Of a stretch of 64,000 nucleotides of DNA, positions 52,342 through 60,539 are shown one piece after another. The DNA comes from Flammeovirgaceae bacterium (GTDB lineage Bacteria > Bacteroidota > Bacteroidia > Cytophagales > Cyclobacteriaceae), in contig JAIYCV010000008.1 in assembly GCA_027487845.1 (NCBI GenBank), forward strand, positions 1 through 64,000, in the 5' to 3' direction. The notes beneath the pieces were generated by a model, which saw only the letters and a program-made list of their open reading frames with translations, had not been told where the DNA came from and ran no database searches. The translations under genes and the position numbers were made by a program. The number at the start of each line of letters is the position of its first letter. Positions within the stretch are counted from its first letter, which is position 1.

Positions 52342-53532
52342 ATGAAGAAGCTTCATTTAATTTTGATTTTTGTATCCGTTCTTGGCCCAATGCCAATGCA
52401 AACTTTTGCTCAATTCAAGGGTAGTAACAATACGTTTGCTACCCAAGCTGGTGGTGGAGTGCTGGTAGGTCAAGATGAGAGTAATAAAGTAATTACAACT
52501 GCCGTTCCCTTTTTGAGTATTACTCCAGATGCACGCGCGGCCGCCCTAGGTGATGCGGGAGTGGCAACTTCACCCGACATAAATTCTGCTTATTGGAATG
52601 CCGCCAAATTTGCATTCATTGATAAGGGGTATGGTGCTTCACTTTCTTATACACCTTGGCTTGCCAAAATTATAAACGATATGAAACTAGTGTATCTGAC
52701 TGGTTTTTATAAGATCTCCAGAAAACAGACAGTAGCTCTTTCTTTAAAGTATTTCGATTTAGGGAGAATTGATTTCCGCACAGGCACCAATCAACCCAAT
52801 GGAAGCTTTAACCCGAGGGATTATTCTTTTGATGCCACCTACTCTCAATTGCTTACCGAAAATTTTTCAATAGGAGGTTCAATACGTTATATTTTTTCAA
52901 ACCTTACGGGAGCAGGTGTTCCCGATGCAAGACCGGGCAGTTCAGTGGCAGTTGATTTAGGCGTTTATTATACGAAGCCATTTGTTAAGTCAAATGCTAC
53001 ACTTTCATTGGGAGCTTCCATATCCAACATAGGAACGAAAATTTCTTATACCGATGCAAACAACAAAGACTTTTTGCCAGGAAATCTAAGAATAGGCGGG
53101 GCATTGAAAAAGGAACTAGATCCATTCAACAGTTTAACTTTTGTGTTGGATTTCAACAAGCTATTAGTTCCTAGCCCCTATCCGGGAAGTAAATCTCAGC
53201 CTTTGTTAACGGGCGTTTTTGAATCGTTCTCGGATGCTCGCGGTGGCACTAAAGAAGAGTTTCAGGAAATATCAACTTCTGTTGGGTTGGAGTATTGGTA
53301 TAAACAAATTTTCTCTGGAAGAGTAGGTTATTTTTACGAATCGCCAAGTAAAGGCAACCGAAATTACCTCACTACAGGTGTTGGTTTTCGCTTTGAAAAA
53401 TTCGGATTAGATGCAGCGTATATGGTACCTCTTAACCAACAAAATAATGCGCTTGCTGAAACCATCCGCTTTTCGCTAATGCTTTCGGTTCCTACCAAGG
53501 AATCGAGGGATGACGATGCGGTAAAAGATTAA
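52342..53532 (+). CDS. porV: Type IX secretion outer-membrane protein PorV
   Basis: A 396-residue barrel, called LptO/PorV, that shuttles cargo from the translocon to PorU. A signal peptide of about 22 residues ends at T-F-A-Q. The FadL-like start F-L-S-I-T-P-D-A-R-A-A-A-L-G-D-A-G-V-A (about 53-71) is the strongest family signature, with S-A-Y-W-N-A-A-K following. The ATG at 52342 is used because it begins a good signal peptide; the TTG at 52309 would add 11 residues and overlap porU. Confidence 0.93.
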   Translation: MKKLHLILIFVSVLGPMPMQTFAQFKGSNNTFATQAGGGVLVGQDESNKVITTAVPFLSITPDARAAALGDAGVATSPDINSAYWNAAKFAFIDKGYGASLSYTPWLAKIINDMKLVYLTGFYKISRKQTVALSLKYFDLGRIDFRTGTNQPNGSFNPRDYSFDATYSQLLTENFSIGGSIRYIFSNLTGAGVPDARPGSSVAVDLGVYYTKPFVKSNATLSLGASISNIGTKISYTDANNKDFLPGNLRIGGALKKELDPFNSLTFVLDFNKLLVPSPYPGSKSQPLLTGVFESFSDARGGTKEEFQEISTSVGLEYWYKQIFSGRVGYFYESPSKGNRNYLTTGVGFRFEKFGLDAAYMVPLNQQNNALAETIRFSLMLSVPTKESRDDDAVKD

Positions 53533-53538
53533 CACTCC

Positions 53539-54795
53539 ATGCTCCAACGGCACATCGCACCTCCCTTCGTAAAGGCAGTTTCATTAGAGCTTCCTAAGCC
53601 AACCATCATTCATTTACATCAAGGTTTAGATCTTTTTTTGATTGGTGGCGTTAAGCAAAGCGTTTGCAAAATTGAACTGGTGTTGGAAGCCGGTAAGTGG
53701 TACGAAAATAAAGTTGGACTTTCAAGCTTCACAGCGGCACTGCTCGAAAAAGGAACCACAAAGAAAACGTCAACTGAAATCGCATCCCTTTTTGATTATT
53801 ATGGCGCTCATCTTGAGATCAATGCCGGCTATGATTTTGTATCTATTTCGCTGATTACCATAAAAGATCACCTGTCAGTACTGCTGCCGTTGCTGCAAGA
53901 GATACTTTTAATGCCTGCCTTCCCTGAAAAGGAATGGAGCATTATGAAAAGTATTTTTCTTCAAAACTTAAAAGTAAGTAATGAAAAAACCAGTGTAGTC
54001 GCTTCCAAGCTGATCCGAAAAACGATTTTTGGAGAAAAGCATCCATATGGAGCTTCCATTCAAGCGGAAGATGTCGAGTCGCTGGTGATCGCAGATTTTC
54101 TTGCTTTTTATCAATCTCAATTTAGAATAAAAAGCATTTTTGTTTGTGGTGAATTGAACACTAAGGAAGTAGATTTCATTTCAGGTGCGTTTAAAAGTCT
54201 TTTTCTGAAACCTGATGCCAAGTGTTTAGTTGAGGCATCGACTTTTCCTGCTTCTCAACAGCATATTGAAAAGGAAAGTATTCAATCTTCGATCCGGTTG
54301 GGCAAAAAAAGCATCATGAAATCTCACGATGACTATTTCGGTGTTTTGCTAGTAAATCATTTGTTGGGCGGATTTTTTGGCTCGCGCCTGATGAAAAATA
54401 TCAGGGAAGAGAAAGGATTAACGTATGGCATTCATTCAGCCGTTTTTACTTTTCAGAAAGATAGCATGTTTGTAGTTGAAGCAGATGTAAATAAGGCGAA
54501 CCTCTCGGTAGCGTTAACAGAAATAAAAAACGAAATCAATCGGCTGCAAACTGAAATGGTAAATGGCGATGAGTTGACGTTGGCTAGAAATCATTTCATT
54601 GGCAGTTTACAAAATGAGCTTGCAAATCCGTTTTCGGTGGCCGAAAAAATCAAAAACATAGAGCTTAATTCGTTAGGTAGCGACTATTACCAACGGCTAA
54701 TAGATAGTTTGGAAAGTATTACTCCCGCAAAGTTTCAGTTATTGGCGCTTAAGCATTTCCAACCAGATGAACTCTTTCAGGTGTCGGTTGGCTAG
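53539..54795 (+). CDS. Catalytically inactive M16 family protein
   Basis: A 418-residue protein that follows the M16B fold throughout but lacks the zinc motif: the position of G-L-A-H-F-L-E-H reads G-L-S-S-F-T-A-A (Ser63, Ala66, Ala67). The R/Y substrate-gripping signature G-S-R-L-M-K-N-I-R-E-E-K-G-L-T-Y-G is kept (in parts G-S-R-L-M-K-N and E-K-G-L-T-Y-G). It therefore resembles the non-catalytic subunit of heterodimeric M16 peptidases. No catalytic partner lies next to it; the 929-residue M16 at 3048 is far away. It is 6 bases after porV, so it is likely co-transcribed, and converges with the OmpA gene. Confidence 0.88.
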   Translation: MLQRHIAPPFVKAVSLELPKPTIIHLHQGLDLFLIGGVKQSVCKIELVLEAGKWYENKVGLSSFTAALLEKGTTKKTSTEIASLFDYYGAHLEINAGYDFVSISLITIKDHLSVLLPLLQEILLMPAFPEKEWSIMKSIFLQNLKVSNEKTSVVASKLIRKTIFGEKHPYGASIQAEDVESLVIADFLAFYQSQFRIKSIFVCGELNTKEVDFISGAFKSLFLKPDAKCLVEASTFPASQQHIEKESIQSSIRLGKKSIMKSHDDYFGVLLVNHLLGGFFGSRLMKNIREEKGLTYGIHSAVFTFQKDSMFVVEADVNKANLSVALTEIKNEINRLQTEMVNGDELTLARNHFIGSLQNELANPFSVAEKIKNIELNSLGSDYYQRLIDSLESITPAKFQLLALKHFQPDELFQVSVG

Positions 54796-54802
54796 CAATA
54801 AA

Positions 54803-56563
54803 TTATTTCTTGATAATCGTAAATTCAACCCGTCTGTTGTTGGCTTTGCCTGCCTCTGTTTCATTGGTATCAATGGGTTTCGATTCCCCAAAACCCCTCG
54901 CAGCCAAACGCTGTTTTGAAATGCGTTGGCTCGCGATATAATCCACTACAGATTGCGCCCTCCCTTGCGATAGGTCTTTATTGTATTGGTCAGATCCTTG
55001 GCTGTCCGTGTGTCCTTCAATCTCTATTTCGAGCGAAGGATTTTGTAGCAATAAATCCACCACCTTGTTTAGTTCAAGAAAAGACGCTGATTTCAGCGTA
55101 GTTTTATCGTAGTCAAAGTAGATGTTTTTTAACCGAACAGTTGCACCAATTTCGATAGGCGAAAGAGCAATGTCTTTAGTTACCAATTCGATATTTTCAT
55201 TTTCAATATTGACGCTATCGATCAAATTGAGATACCCTTCAGCGGATGCCGTTAAGGTGTACATTCCAAGCGTACTAATTTCGGTCGAGTATTTTCCGCC
55301 TTCTGTGTTTACACTTTGTGCTCTTGCTAATTTGCTCGTCAAATTCAATTTTGCATCTATTGGTTGTAGCGTTTTTTTGTCGGTAACTGTCCCTGTTAAA
55401 AATATTCTTTTTGCGATGGGTGTCAAATTAACAACCACATGAAGTGTAGTATCGTTGTTCAACTTTGGAATTCTCATATCCATATCGGCTGTTAAAAAAC
55501 CTTGAGCGGATGCATGGATAGAAAAGGAATTTACTTCAGGAATAGGAGTGTCAAATTTTCCGTCTGTGTGAGCAGTTAAATGGATGGGGGTTTGATTCTT
55601 CAAACTAAGTTCAATCGCAGCGCTAATTGGTAATTTTGTTTTTGCATTATAAACTATTCCACTTAAATTGATTCTGATATTTCTTGGCTTTAACACGAAA
55701 ATATCAAAGTTTCCTCCGTCCACTCGATTGCTTGCTCTCGCGGTAAATACATTTCCTTTTGAATCGAGCGAAAAATAGGCGTCTCCGCCCGTAGTATTGA
55801 TAGCCTTGCCTAAGTTTTTAGCCTCTGACCATTTTAGCCAAGAATCGTCTAGCCTGGTAACTTTGTAAATATCAGTACCACCCACTCTTCCTGGAACAAT
55901 CCGATCGCTTGCGAAAAATAAGGTGTTCTGATCGGGGCCAATAAACGGACCGTATTCGTCAGAAACAGTGCTTGCTGATATTTTTAAAGGTTTAGACCAA
56001 GTTCCGTCTGCCAACTCATTTGTCACGTAAAGATCGCTTCTGTTGCTTCCTTTTTGTTCCGCAAAATACAGGATCGCGTGCTTTTCATCGTTAGAAATAG
56101 TTGCCCCATTAAAAGTTCCCTTGTCCATTTCTTCGTATTCCTTAATGCGAAGTTCCTTCCAGGCGCCACCCGGCTTTACAATCGAAAAACCCTTTGAATT
56201 TTTTGCTCTGCCACCGCGCACAAACAATGATCCGTCAGGCAACGCTGTAAACACTTGATTGAAACGACTTTCATTTAGTGGTGACGTAAGCCGGGTGGCC
56301 TGGCTCCATGCGCCTTTCTCACTAATGGCAGAAACCCATATATCTTGACTATTTTCCCTTCCATAGGTGTTTTCGGGGTGGTTGCTAACGAAGAAATACA
56401 ACTTTTTACCGTCTGCCGAAATTACTGGTGCCACTTCATGATAACCGTTTGAATTCACTTCCTTGCCCATTTTTACAAGTTCATACCGAGCACTGAACTG
56501 CTGAGCCCAGGCATTTACGATGATAAATAAGAGTGAGGAAACGGAAAATAATTTTCTTTTCAT
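54803..56563 (-). CDS. OmpA-family protein with PD40 and carboxypeptidase-regulatory-like repeats
   Basis: A 586-residue outer-membrane-associated protein. The signal peptide ends at W-A-Q (about residue 21). Residues about 35-290 are PD40-type WD-like repeats (S-A-D-G-K-K-L-Y-F, G-P-D-Q-N-T-L-F-F-A-S-D-R). Two carboxypeptidase-regulatory-like beta domains (A-K-T-K-L-P-I and T-V-T-D-K-K-T-L-Q-P) occupy 295-460. The C-terminus is the peptidoglycan-binding OmpA domain with E-I-E-G-H-T-D-S-Q-G-S-D-Q-Y-N and R-A-Q-S-V-V-D-Y-I. It resembles PorE of the T9SS but lacks the TPR part, so the link to secretion is only suggestive. Confidence 0.88.
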   Translation of the reverse strand: MKRKLFSVSSLLFIIVNAWAQQFSARYELVKMGKEVNSNGYHEVAPVISADGKKLYFFVSNHPENTYGRENSQDIWVSAISEKGAWSQATRLTSPLNESRFNQVFTALPDGSLFVRGGRAKNSKGFSIVKPGGAWKELRIKEYEEMDKGTFNGATISNDEKHAILYFAEQKGSNRSDLYVTNELADGTWSKPLKISASTVSDEYGPFIGPDQNTLFFASDRIVPGRVGGTDIYKVTRLDDSWLKWSEAKNLGKAINTTGGDAYFSLDSKGNVFTARASNRVDGGNFDIFVLKPRNIRINLSGIVYNAKTKLPISAAIELSLKNQTPIHLTAHTDGKFDTPIPEVNSFSIHASAQGFLTADMDMRIPKLNNDTTLHVVVNLTPIAKRIFLTGTVTDKKTLQPIDAKLNLTSKLARAQSVNTEGGKYSTEISTLGMYTLTASAEGYLNLIDSVNIENENIELVTKDIALSPIEIGATVRLKNIYFDYDKTTLKSASFLELNKVVDLLLQNPSLEIEIEGHTDSQGSDQYNKDLSQGRAQSVVDYIASQRISKQRLAARGFGESKPIDTNETEAGKANNRRVEFTIIKK

Positions 56564-56635
56564 ACAAACTATTTAAAGTTTAACTTCGTGATGGCTAAAG
56601 TTGAGGAAACAAATTTCAATTATCAATTATTTACT

Positions 56636-57040
56636 ATGGATCGTAAAGAGTTTATTCGATTAGCGGGAGGTAGCGCGGGTTGGATGTTAATTAGTTCTTG
56701 CATGAGTGGTTGCTCAGGCAGCGATGTGAGCCCAGCGCCTACCAATGTTGATTTTACACTGGATGTTTCCACGGGAGCTCTTGCAACTAACGGGGGCTCT
56801 TTAAATAAGAGTGGAGTAATTGTTGCCCGAACGCTTTCTGGTTCTTTCATTGCCGTCTCCGCGGCATGCACTCATGAAGGCACCACCATCCAATTTCAAA
56901 GCTCAAACACCAATTTCCGATGCCCAAATCATGGGGCTGTCTTCAGTACTTCAGGCGCGGTGGTAAACGGACCAGCCACTAAAGCACTTACTCAGTATAA
57001 AACAACCCTTACGGGCACTTCCTTGCGAGTCACCTCCTGA
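56636..57040 (+). CDS. Rieske [2Fe-2S] domain lipoprotein
   Basis: A 134-residue protein from the ATG at 56636. An N-terminal leader with L-I-S-S-C (Cys22) suggests a lipoprotein. The cluster ligands are Cys78 and His80 in A-A-C-T-H-E-G-T-T-I and Cys96 and His99 in F-R-C-P-N-H-G-A-V-F, the compact C-x-H...C-x-x-H type. There is no catalytic domain, so it is an electron carrier. The partner is unknown; the convergent 57045 gene encodes a four-helix membrane protein that could bind haem. Confidence 0.86.
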   Translation: MDRKEFIRLAGGSAGWMLISSCMSGCSGSDVSPAPTNVDFTLDVSTGALATNGGSLNKSGVIVARTLSGSFIAVSAACTHEGTTIQFQSSNTNFRCPNHGAVFSTSGAVVNGPATKALTQYKTTLTGTSLRVTS

Positions 57041-57044
57041 TTTC

Positions 57045-57488
57045 TCAGCTCCTTACAGGAATAATTAAACCTCGACCACTCGCCAAAATTGCTGCAACAA
57101 TAATTGCTAGCGCTACTGCATTCAACACAAAAAGTCTTCGATGCTTAGCCTCATCCGAAGTCAATTTTTTATGACTAATGCGAGCAATTGTAATTAGAAT
57201 AATGGCCAGGATCATCATGGTAAAATGCTCGACTGTCCAATATCTTATGCTAGCGTCTTTCATGGTGGGGGAATTAAATTGTACAAAAGGGCTGACAAAA
57301 TAAAGAAGTAAACCGCCTACCAATTGCAGATGAGTGGCAATGAGAAGCCATAACGATAACTTATTATCGATCGACTCGAACTTTGACTTGTTAAGCCATC
57401 CTAAAAGCGACTTTAAAACAACCGCCAGCAACAAAATCAGAACAATGTAGCGGAAACTAGAATGAAGATGTGTTAAGCCTATATACAT
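57045..57488 (-). CDS. Four-helix membrane protein
   Basis: A 147-residue membrane protein with four hydrophobic segments (about 11-31, 47-66, 87-107 and 121-142). Histidines occur in T-H-L-H-S-S-F-R (6-13), L-I-A-T-H-L-Q, V-E-H-F-T-M-M-I and R-I-S-H-K-K; the paired His placement on two helices would suit haem b binding, as in small cytochrome b561-like proteins. That is inference from topology. It has G-R-G-L-I-I-P-V-R at the C-terminus. It converges with the Rieske gene and is divergent from the channel gene. Confidence 0.7.
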   Translation of the reverse strand: MYIGLTHLHSSFRYIVLILLLAVVLKSLLGWLNKSKFESIDNKLSLWLLIATHLQLVGGLLLYFVSPFVQFNSPTMKDASIRYWTVEHFTMMILAIILITIARISHKKLTSDEAKHRRLFVLNAVALAIIVAAILASGRGLIIPVRS

Positions 57489-57593
57489 AATTACGTAGAT
57501 TTGAATGTTGAAAATGGAGAGGCGAAATTAGACAAAAGTCACTTAATAATTGTGTACTGTTTTGATAAGTTTGGTTCATATCTTAGAAGCAAT

Positions 57594-58460
57594 ATGAGAA
57601 CAGGATTACTCGTGCTTGTACTCTTTTTGTTTGCCAAGCAGCCTTTAAATGCCCAGCCCGATACTGTGAGAATTGGCGCATACCTAATTAGTTTGCACGA
57701 TATTGATTTCCATGACAATGAGTACACGGCTCGCTTCTGGCTTTGGCTGCAGTACTCTAATCCAAATTTTGATTTCAAGCAACAGCTTGACATCCCCAAC
57801 GCCAAAACGATTGATAAACCAGAAGAAATAGCAGACAGTATCAACGGCAAACCTTGGGTGATGTTGAAAATGAAATGCACTATGAAGGAAAATTGGAAAG
57901 TGCATAACTTCCCTTTCGATAAACAACATGCATATATTCAAATTGAAAATTCAATCTATGATAATAAGACACTCTTCTTCAAACCCGATAAATTGGGCAG
58001 TACCTATGCGAAAGATCTTGGCGTAGACGGTTGGAAGATTTCGAATTTCAAAGTAAGCACTGGAAACAATGGATATGAAACATCTTTCGGAGATACTCGG
58101 GTAAAAAAACAATTTTCAGAGTTTGCCACCTTTGTAATTGAGCTGGACTTGGAGCGAGAGGCCTTCGGTCTATTCATGAAGCTCTTCAGCGGTATGTACA
58201 TTGCTTTCCTTATCTCACTGATCAGTTTTGCACCAAAACCCGAGGAATTGGAGCCCCGTTTTGGCCTTCCCGTAGGCGGGCTGTTTGCAGCAGTAGGTAA
58301 TAAGTATATTATAGATTCCATGCTGCCTGAATCATCTTCTTTCACGCTAGTCGACACGCTTCACATGATTACCTTCTTGGGGATTTTTTCTATTTATTGC
58401 TTTCGGCTATTTCGCTGCGACTTCATGATGCTGGTAAGAAAGAAGCCTGTGCCAAAGTGA
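57594..58460 (+). CDS. Pentameric ligand-gated ion channel homologue (Cys-loop superfamily), M4 out of frame
   Basis: A 288-residue protein with a signal peptide (1-21, ending N-A-Q) and an extracellular ligand-binding sheet. N-F-P-F-D-K-Q (105-111), preceded by W-K-V-H, is the strand of the Cys-loop superfamily; bacterial members such as GLIC and ELIC lack the disulphide. M1 spans about 191-213, M2 222-242 with the L-P turn (244-245) found in GLIC, and M3 249-272. The frame then stops at TGA 58458 after K-K-P-V-P-K, so M4 is absent. M4 is encoded immediately downstream in the -1 frame (58457-58537). The TGA is thus likely the result of a one-base deletion, or the gene is a recent pseudogene. 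ATG 57594 chosen for the signal peptide. Confidence 0.78.
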   Translation: MRTGLLVLVLFLFAKQPLNAQPDTVRIGAYLISLHDIDFHDNEYTARFWLWLQYSNPNFDFKQQLDIPNAKTIDKPEEIADSINGKPWVMLKMKCTMKENWKVHNFPFDKQHAYIQIENSIYDNKTLFFKPDKLGSTYAKDLGVDGWKISNFKVSTGNNGYETSFGDTRVKKQFSEFATFVIELDLEREAFGLFMKLFSGMYIAFLISLISFAPKPEELEPRFGLPVGGLFAAVGNKYIIDSMLPESSSFTLVDTLHMITFLGIFSIYCFRLFRCDFMMLVRKKPVPK

Positions 58461-58537
58461 ATTACATAGGGTCTCGCTCAATTATTGCTGTTTACCTCTT
58501 ACTCAATATGTTCTTTATTGTCTTGGCTATTGTATAG
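58457..58537 (+). pseudogene. Out-of-frame fourth membrane helix (M4) of the ion-channel gene
   Basis: In the -1 frame after the last codons of the channel gene, bases 58457-58534 encode 26 residues containing G-S-R-S-I-I-A-V-Y-L-L-L-N-M-F-F-I-V-L-A, a membrane helix with the S-R...L-L-x-N pattern of GLIC M4, then TAG at 58535-58537. The dtd stop begins at 58538, so the frame fills the space exactly. No canonical slippery heptamer lies at the junction. Confidence 0.65.
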
Positions 58538-58990
58538 CTATTTTTTGTCTTTGGTGTCAATGATAATGGTTACAGGGCCGTCATTTACAAGGGCTACTTT
58601 CATATCCGCACCAAACTGGCCAGTTTGAATGGATGTACCCAATTGTGTTTCGACTTCTTGCACAAATTGCTCATATAATGGAATGGCAATATCGCCCTTC
58701 GCTGCTTTTATATACGATGGTCTATTGCCCTTCTTCGTACTGGCGTGTAAGGTAAACTGACTTACCACAATAATATCACCCCCGCTATCTTTCACGCTGA
58801 TGTTCATCACACCTTGTTCATCATTAAAGATGCGCAGGTTTACAATCTTTTGTGCGAGCCATTTGAGATCCTCATTTGTATCAGCTTCTTCTACCCCCAC
58901 TAAAACCAGCAGCCCCGATTTAATTTCTGCGTTGATTTTGCTTTCGATCTCCACTGATGCACGGGTGACACGTTGGATAACAGCAATCAT
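58538..58990 (-). CDS. dtd: D-aminoacyl-tRNA deacylase
   Basis: A 150-residue enzyme that removes D-amino acids from mischarged tRNA. It begins M-I-A-V-I-Q-R-V-T-R-A-S-V and carries the two active-site motifs S-Q-F-T-L (77-81) and N-D-G-P-V-T (136-141). The second motif has an inserted Asp relative to N-x-G-P-V-T only in the variable position, so it is normal. ATG 58990 is used; the longer frame would add 33 residues of another gene's region. It converges with the channel gene. Confidence 0.95.
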   Translation of the reverse strand: MIAVIQRVTRASVEIESKINAEIKSGLLVLVGVEEADTNEDLKWLAQKIVNLRIFNDEQGVMNISVKDSGGDIIVVSQFTLHASTKKGNRPSYIKAAKGDIAIPLYEQFVQEVETQLGTSIQTGQFGADMKVALVNDGPVTIIIDTKDKK

Positions 58991-58991
58991 G

Positions 58992-59633
58992 TCAATACGC
59001 CTGTAGGCTGTTTGATTCGTGTATGAAATTTCCTGACACGTTTTTCTTTGCAATCGCCAGCATACCACTAGCCACTTTAATAGATTCAATGGCTTTGTAT
59101 TTTTTTGGTATCAAAAAACCAACGGCACTAAAAATTTTTTGCATCGATTGCTCTCCCTCTCTTTTTTCAATTCTTGGGCCGAGCAACAATGAAGGTCTGA
59201 AAACATGGCAGCTTTCAAAACCGAGGGATGAAATCGCTTCCTCGATTTCACCCTTTACCTTATTGTAAAAAACAGAAGACGCTTTATTAGCGCCTAGTGC
59301 TGAGACCAGTAAAAACTGTTTTGCACCCAAGGCCTTAGTTAACTTCGCTATTAGTAAAGGGTAATCAAAATCGATTTTGCGAAATGCTTCTTTTGATTTT
59401 GCGCTTTTGATGGTAGTACCTAGACAACAAAATATATCATCAGCCACTAACTTTTCTTTTTGACTTTCAATAGAATCAAAATCGGCAATTATCAACTTTA
59501 GCTTGGGATGTGAAAAGGGCAATGAAGTTCTGGCAATTGCAGTCACTTGGGTGTATCGATCGTCATCCAATAATAGTTCAACCAATTGATTACCGATCAA
59601 CCCCGTTGATCCAACGATGAGTGCAGTTGCCAT
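58992..59633 (-). CDS. Atypical SDR / NAD(P)-binding protein (HTATIP2-like)
   Basis: A 213-residue Rossmann protein. G-S-T-G-L-I-G-N-Q-L-V (about 8-18) is the dinucleotide-binding loop. D-D-I-F-C-C-L-G-T-T-I-K (about 66-77) and L-V-S-A-L-G-A-N (about 109-116), Y-N-K-V-K-G-E-I-E (about 123-131) and R-P-S-L-L-L-G-P-R (about 144-152) match the TIP30/HTATIP2 group. The Y-x-x-x-K pair (Y-N-K-V-K) is the SDR catalytic pattern. The substrate is unknown. It lies 1 base upstream of dtd, and its own start overlaps the previous gene's stop (TAATG). Confidence 0.85.
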   Translation of the reverse strand: MATALIVGSTGLIGNQLVELLLDDDRYTQVTAIARTSLPFSHPKLKLIIADFDSIESQKEKLVADDIFCCLGTTIKSAKSKEAFRKIDFDYPLLIAKLTKALGAKQFLLVSALGANKASSVFYNKVKGEIEEAISSLGFESCHVFRPSLLLGPRIEKREGEQSMQKIFSAVGFLIPKKYKAIESIKVASGMLAIAKKNVSGNFIHESNSLQAY

Positions 59634-60154
59634 TAGAAAGTTTGTTGAATTTCTTTTTTAAGTTCGCTTAACGCAAGCGCGACAGCGTCTTCTTTTTTGT
59701 CGAGAATGTGTTGAAGAAGTTGCCGCGATAAATCAATCGCCTTTGAATCGGAATTCATCGCACCTGCTACTTCATTAATGGATGCTGTCAACTCTTCTTT
59801 CGCATTCTTCACCATGTTCCAAACATACTCGCTCATGTATACCTGCTGCGATACATTATGGTTGTATTCGTTTCTGATTTCGTCCAGTAAAATGCGATGA
59901 AATTCTTGCGCGGAGTAGGTAGGGTTTGATAAACGAAAAATCAACGCCTGCGGGGCAATTCGCTCCAAAAAGAGAGTAATGCGTTCATACGCTTGCAGGC
60001 GTATAGGCAAAACCGTTTCGATGCTTCTTCCCCGCACCTCGATTTTCTTCAACTCTATCTCTTTGCCGATAAAGGTGCGAACCATCAGGTACACCGCGTA
60101 TAGAACTACCGAGGCCGGCACCAGTATTTTTATCAATTCCAGTAATGTGTTCAT
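59633..60154 (-). CDS. Membrane-anchored hypothetical protein
   Basis: A 173-residue protein with a single N-terminal membrane helix (about 7-28) and a charged helical cytoplasmic or periplasmic domain. Residues 38-110 contain V-L-P-I-R-L-Q-A-Y-E-R-I-T-L-F-L-E-R-I (in parts: L-P-I-R-L-Q-A-Y-E-R, I-T-L-F-L-E-R-I) followed by H-N-V-S-Q-Q-V-Y-M-S-E, which I recall from a Bacteroidota family of unknown function. No enzyme motif is visible. It is the first gene of a three-gene operon with the SDR-like and dtd genes. Confidence 0.72.
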   Translation of the reverse strand: MNTLLELIKILVPASVVLYAVYLMVRTFIGKEIELKKIEVRGRSIETVLPIRLQAYERITLFLERIAPQALIFRLSNPTYSAQEFHRILLDEIRNEYNHNVSQQVYMSEYVWNMVKNAKEELTASINEVAGAMNSDSKAIDLSRQLLQHILDKKEDAVALALSELKKEIQQTF

Positions 60155-60221
60155 GAATCTTATTCTTTAAAAATATGTTCGAAATTTACGTAATTTTAAC
60201 CAGTACACACTGCACATTTAA

Positions 60222-60539
60222 ATGACTGATCTTTTGCTACCTACAACACTTTCTTTGCGGGCGATGGACGAAATTATCCATATCATGAAAACGAAGAATA
60301 TTCCCGAAAATTACTATTTACGACTTGGGGCAAAGGGTGGCGGTGGATGTGGTGGCGCGCAACTAATTATTGGTTTCGATAAGCAAAGGGAAACCGACTT
60401 AGTTTACAAGCAAGGCACCCTTGATGTATTGGTTGATAAAAAACACGTGCTATTTTTAATAGGGAAAGAAGTAGATTTTTATGAAGGCGCGGATGCAAGC
60501 GGTTTTTTGTTTTTGGATAAAGAAAAACAGGATAGCTAA
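60222..60539 (+). CDS. A-type Fe-S carrier-like protein (HesB/IscA) with reduced cysteines
   Basis: A 105-residue protein of the HesB/IscA fold: I-P-E-N-Y-Y-L-R-L-G-A-K-G-G-G-G-C-G-G (about 27-45) matches the first conserved loop, with Cys43. The C-terminal C-G-C-G motif of true IscA/ErpA proteins is missing; the corresponding end reads E-G-A-D-A-S-G-F-L-F-L-D. It therefore probably cannot hold an Fe-S cluster in the usual way. The stop overlaps the convergent folB stop in the tetranucleotide CTAA. A transport or structural role cannot be deduced. Confidence 0.82.
   Translation: MTDLLLPTTLSLRAMDEIIHIMKTKNIPENYYLRLGAKGGGGCGGAQLIIGFDKQRETDLVYKQGTLDVLVDKKHVLFLIGKEVDFYEGADASGFLFLDKEKQDS

Noticed and set aside
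54803-56563. Naming the OmpA-family gene porE
   Set aside because: It has PD40, regulatory-like and OmpA parts but no TPR domain and no direct T9SS linkage beyond proximity.
58457-58470. Programmed -1 frameshift in the channel gene
   Set aside because: No canonical slippery heptamer at CCAAAGTGA; a one-base deletion or read error is the simpler reading, though relatives should be checked.
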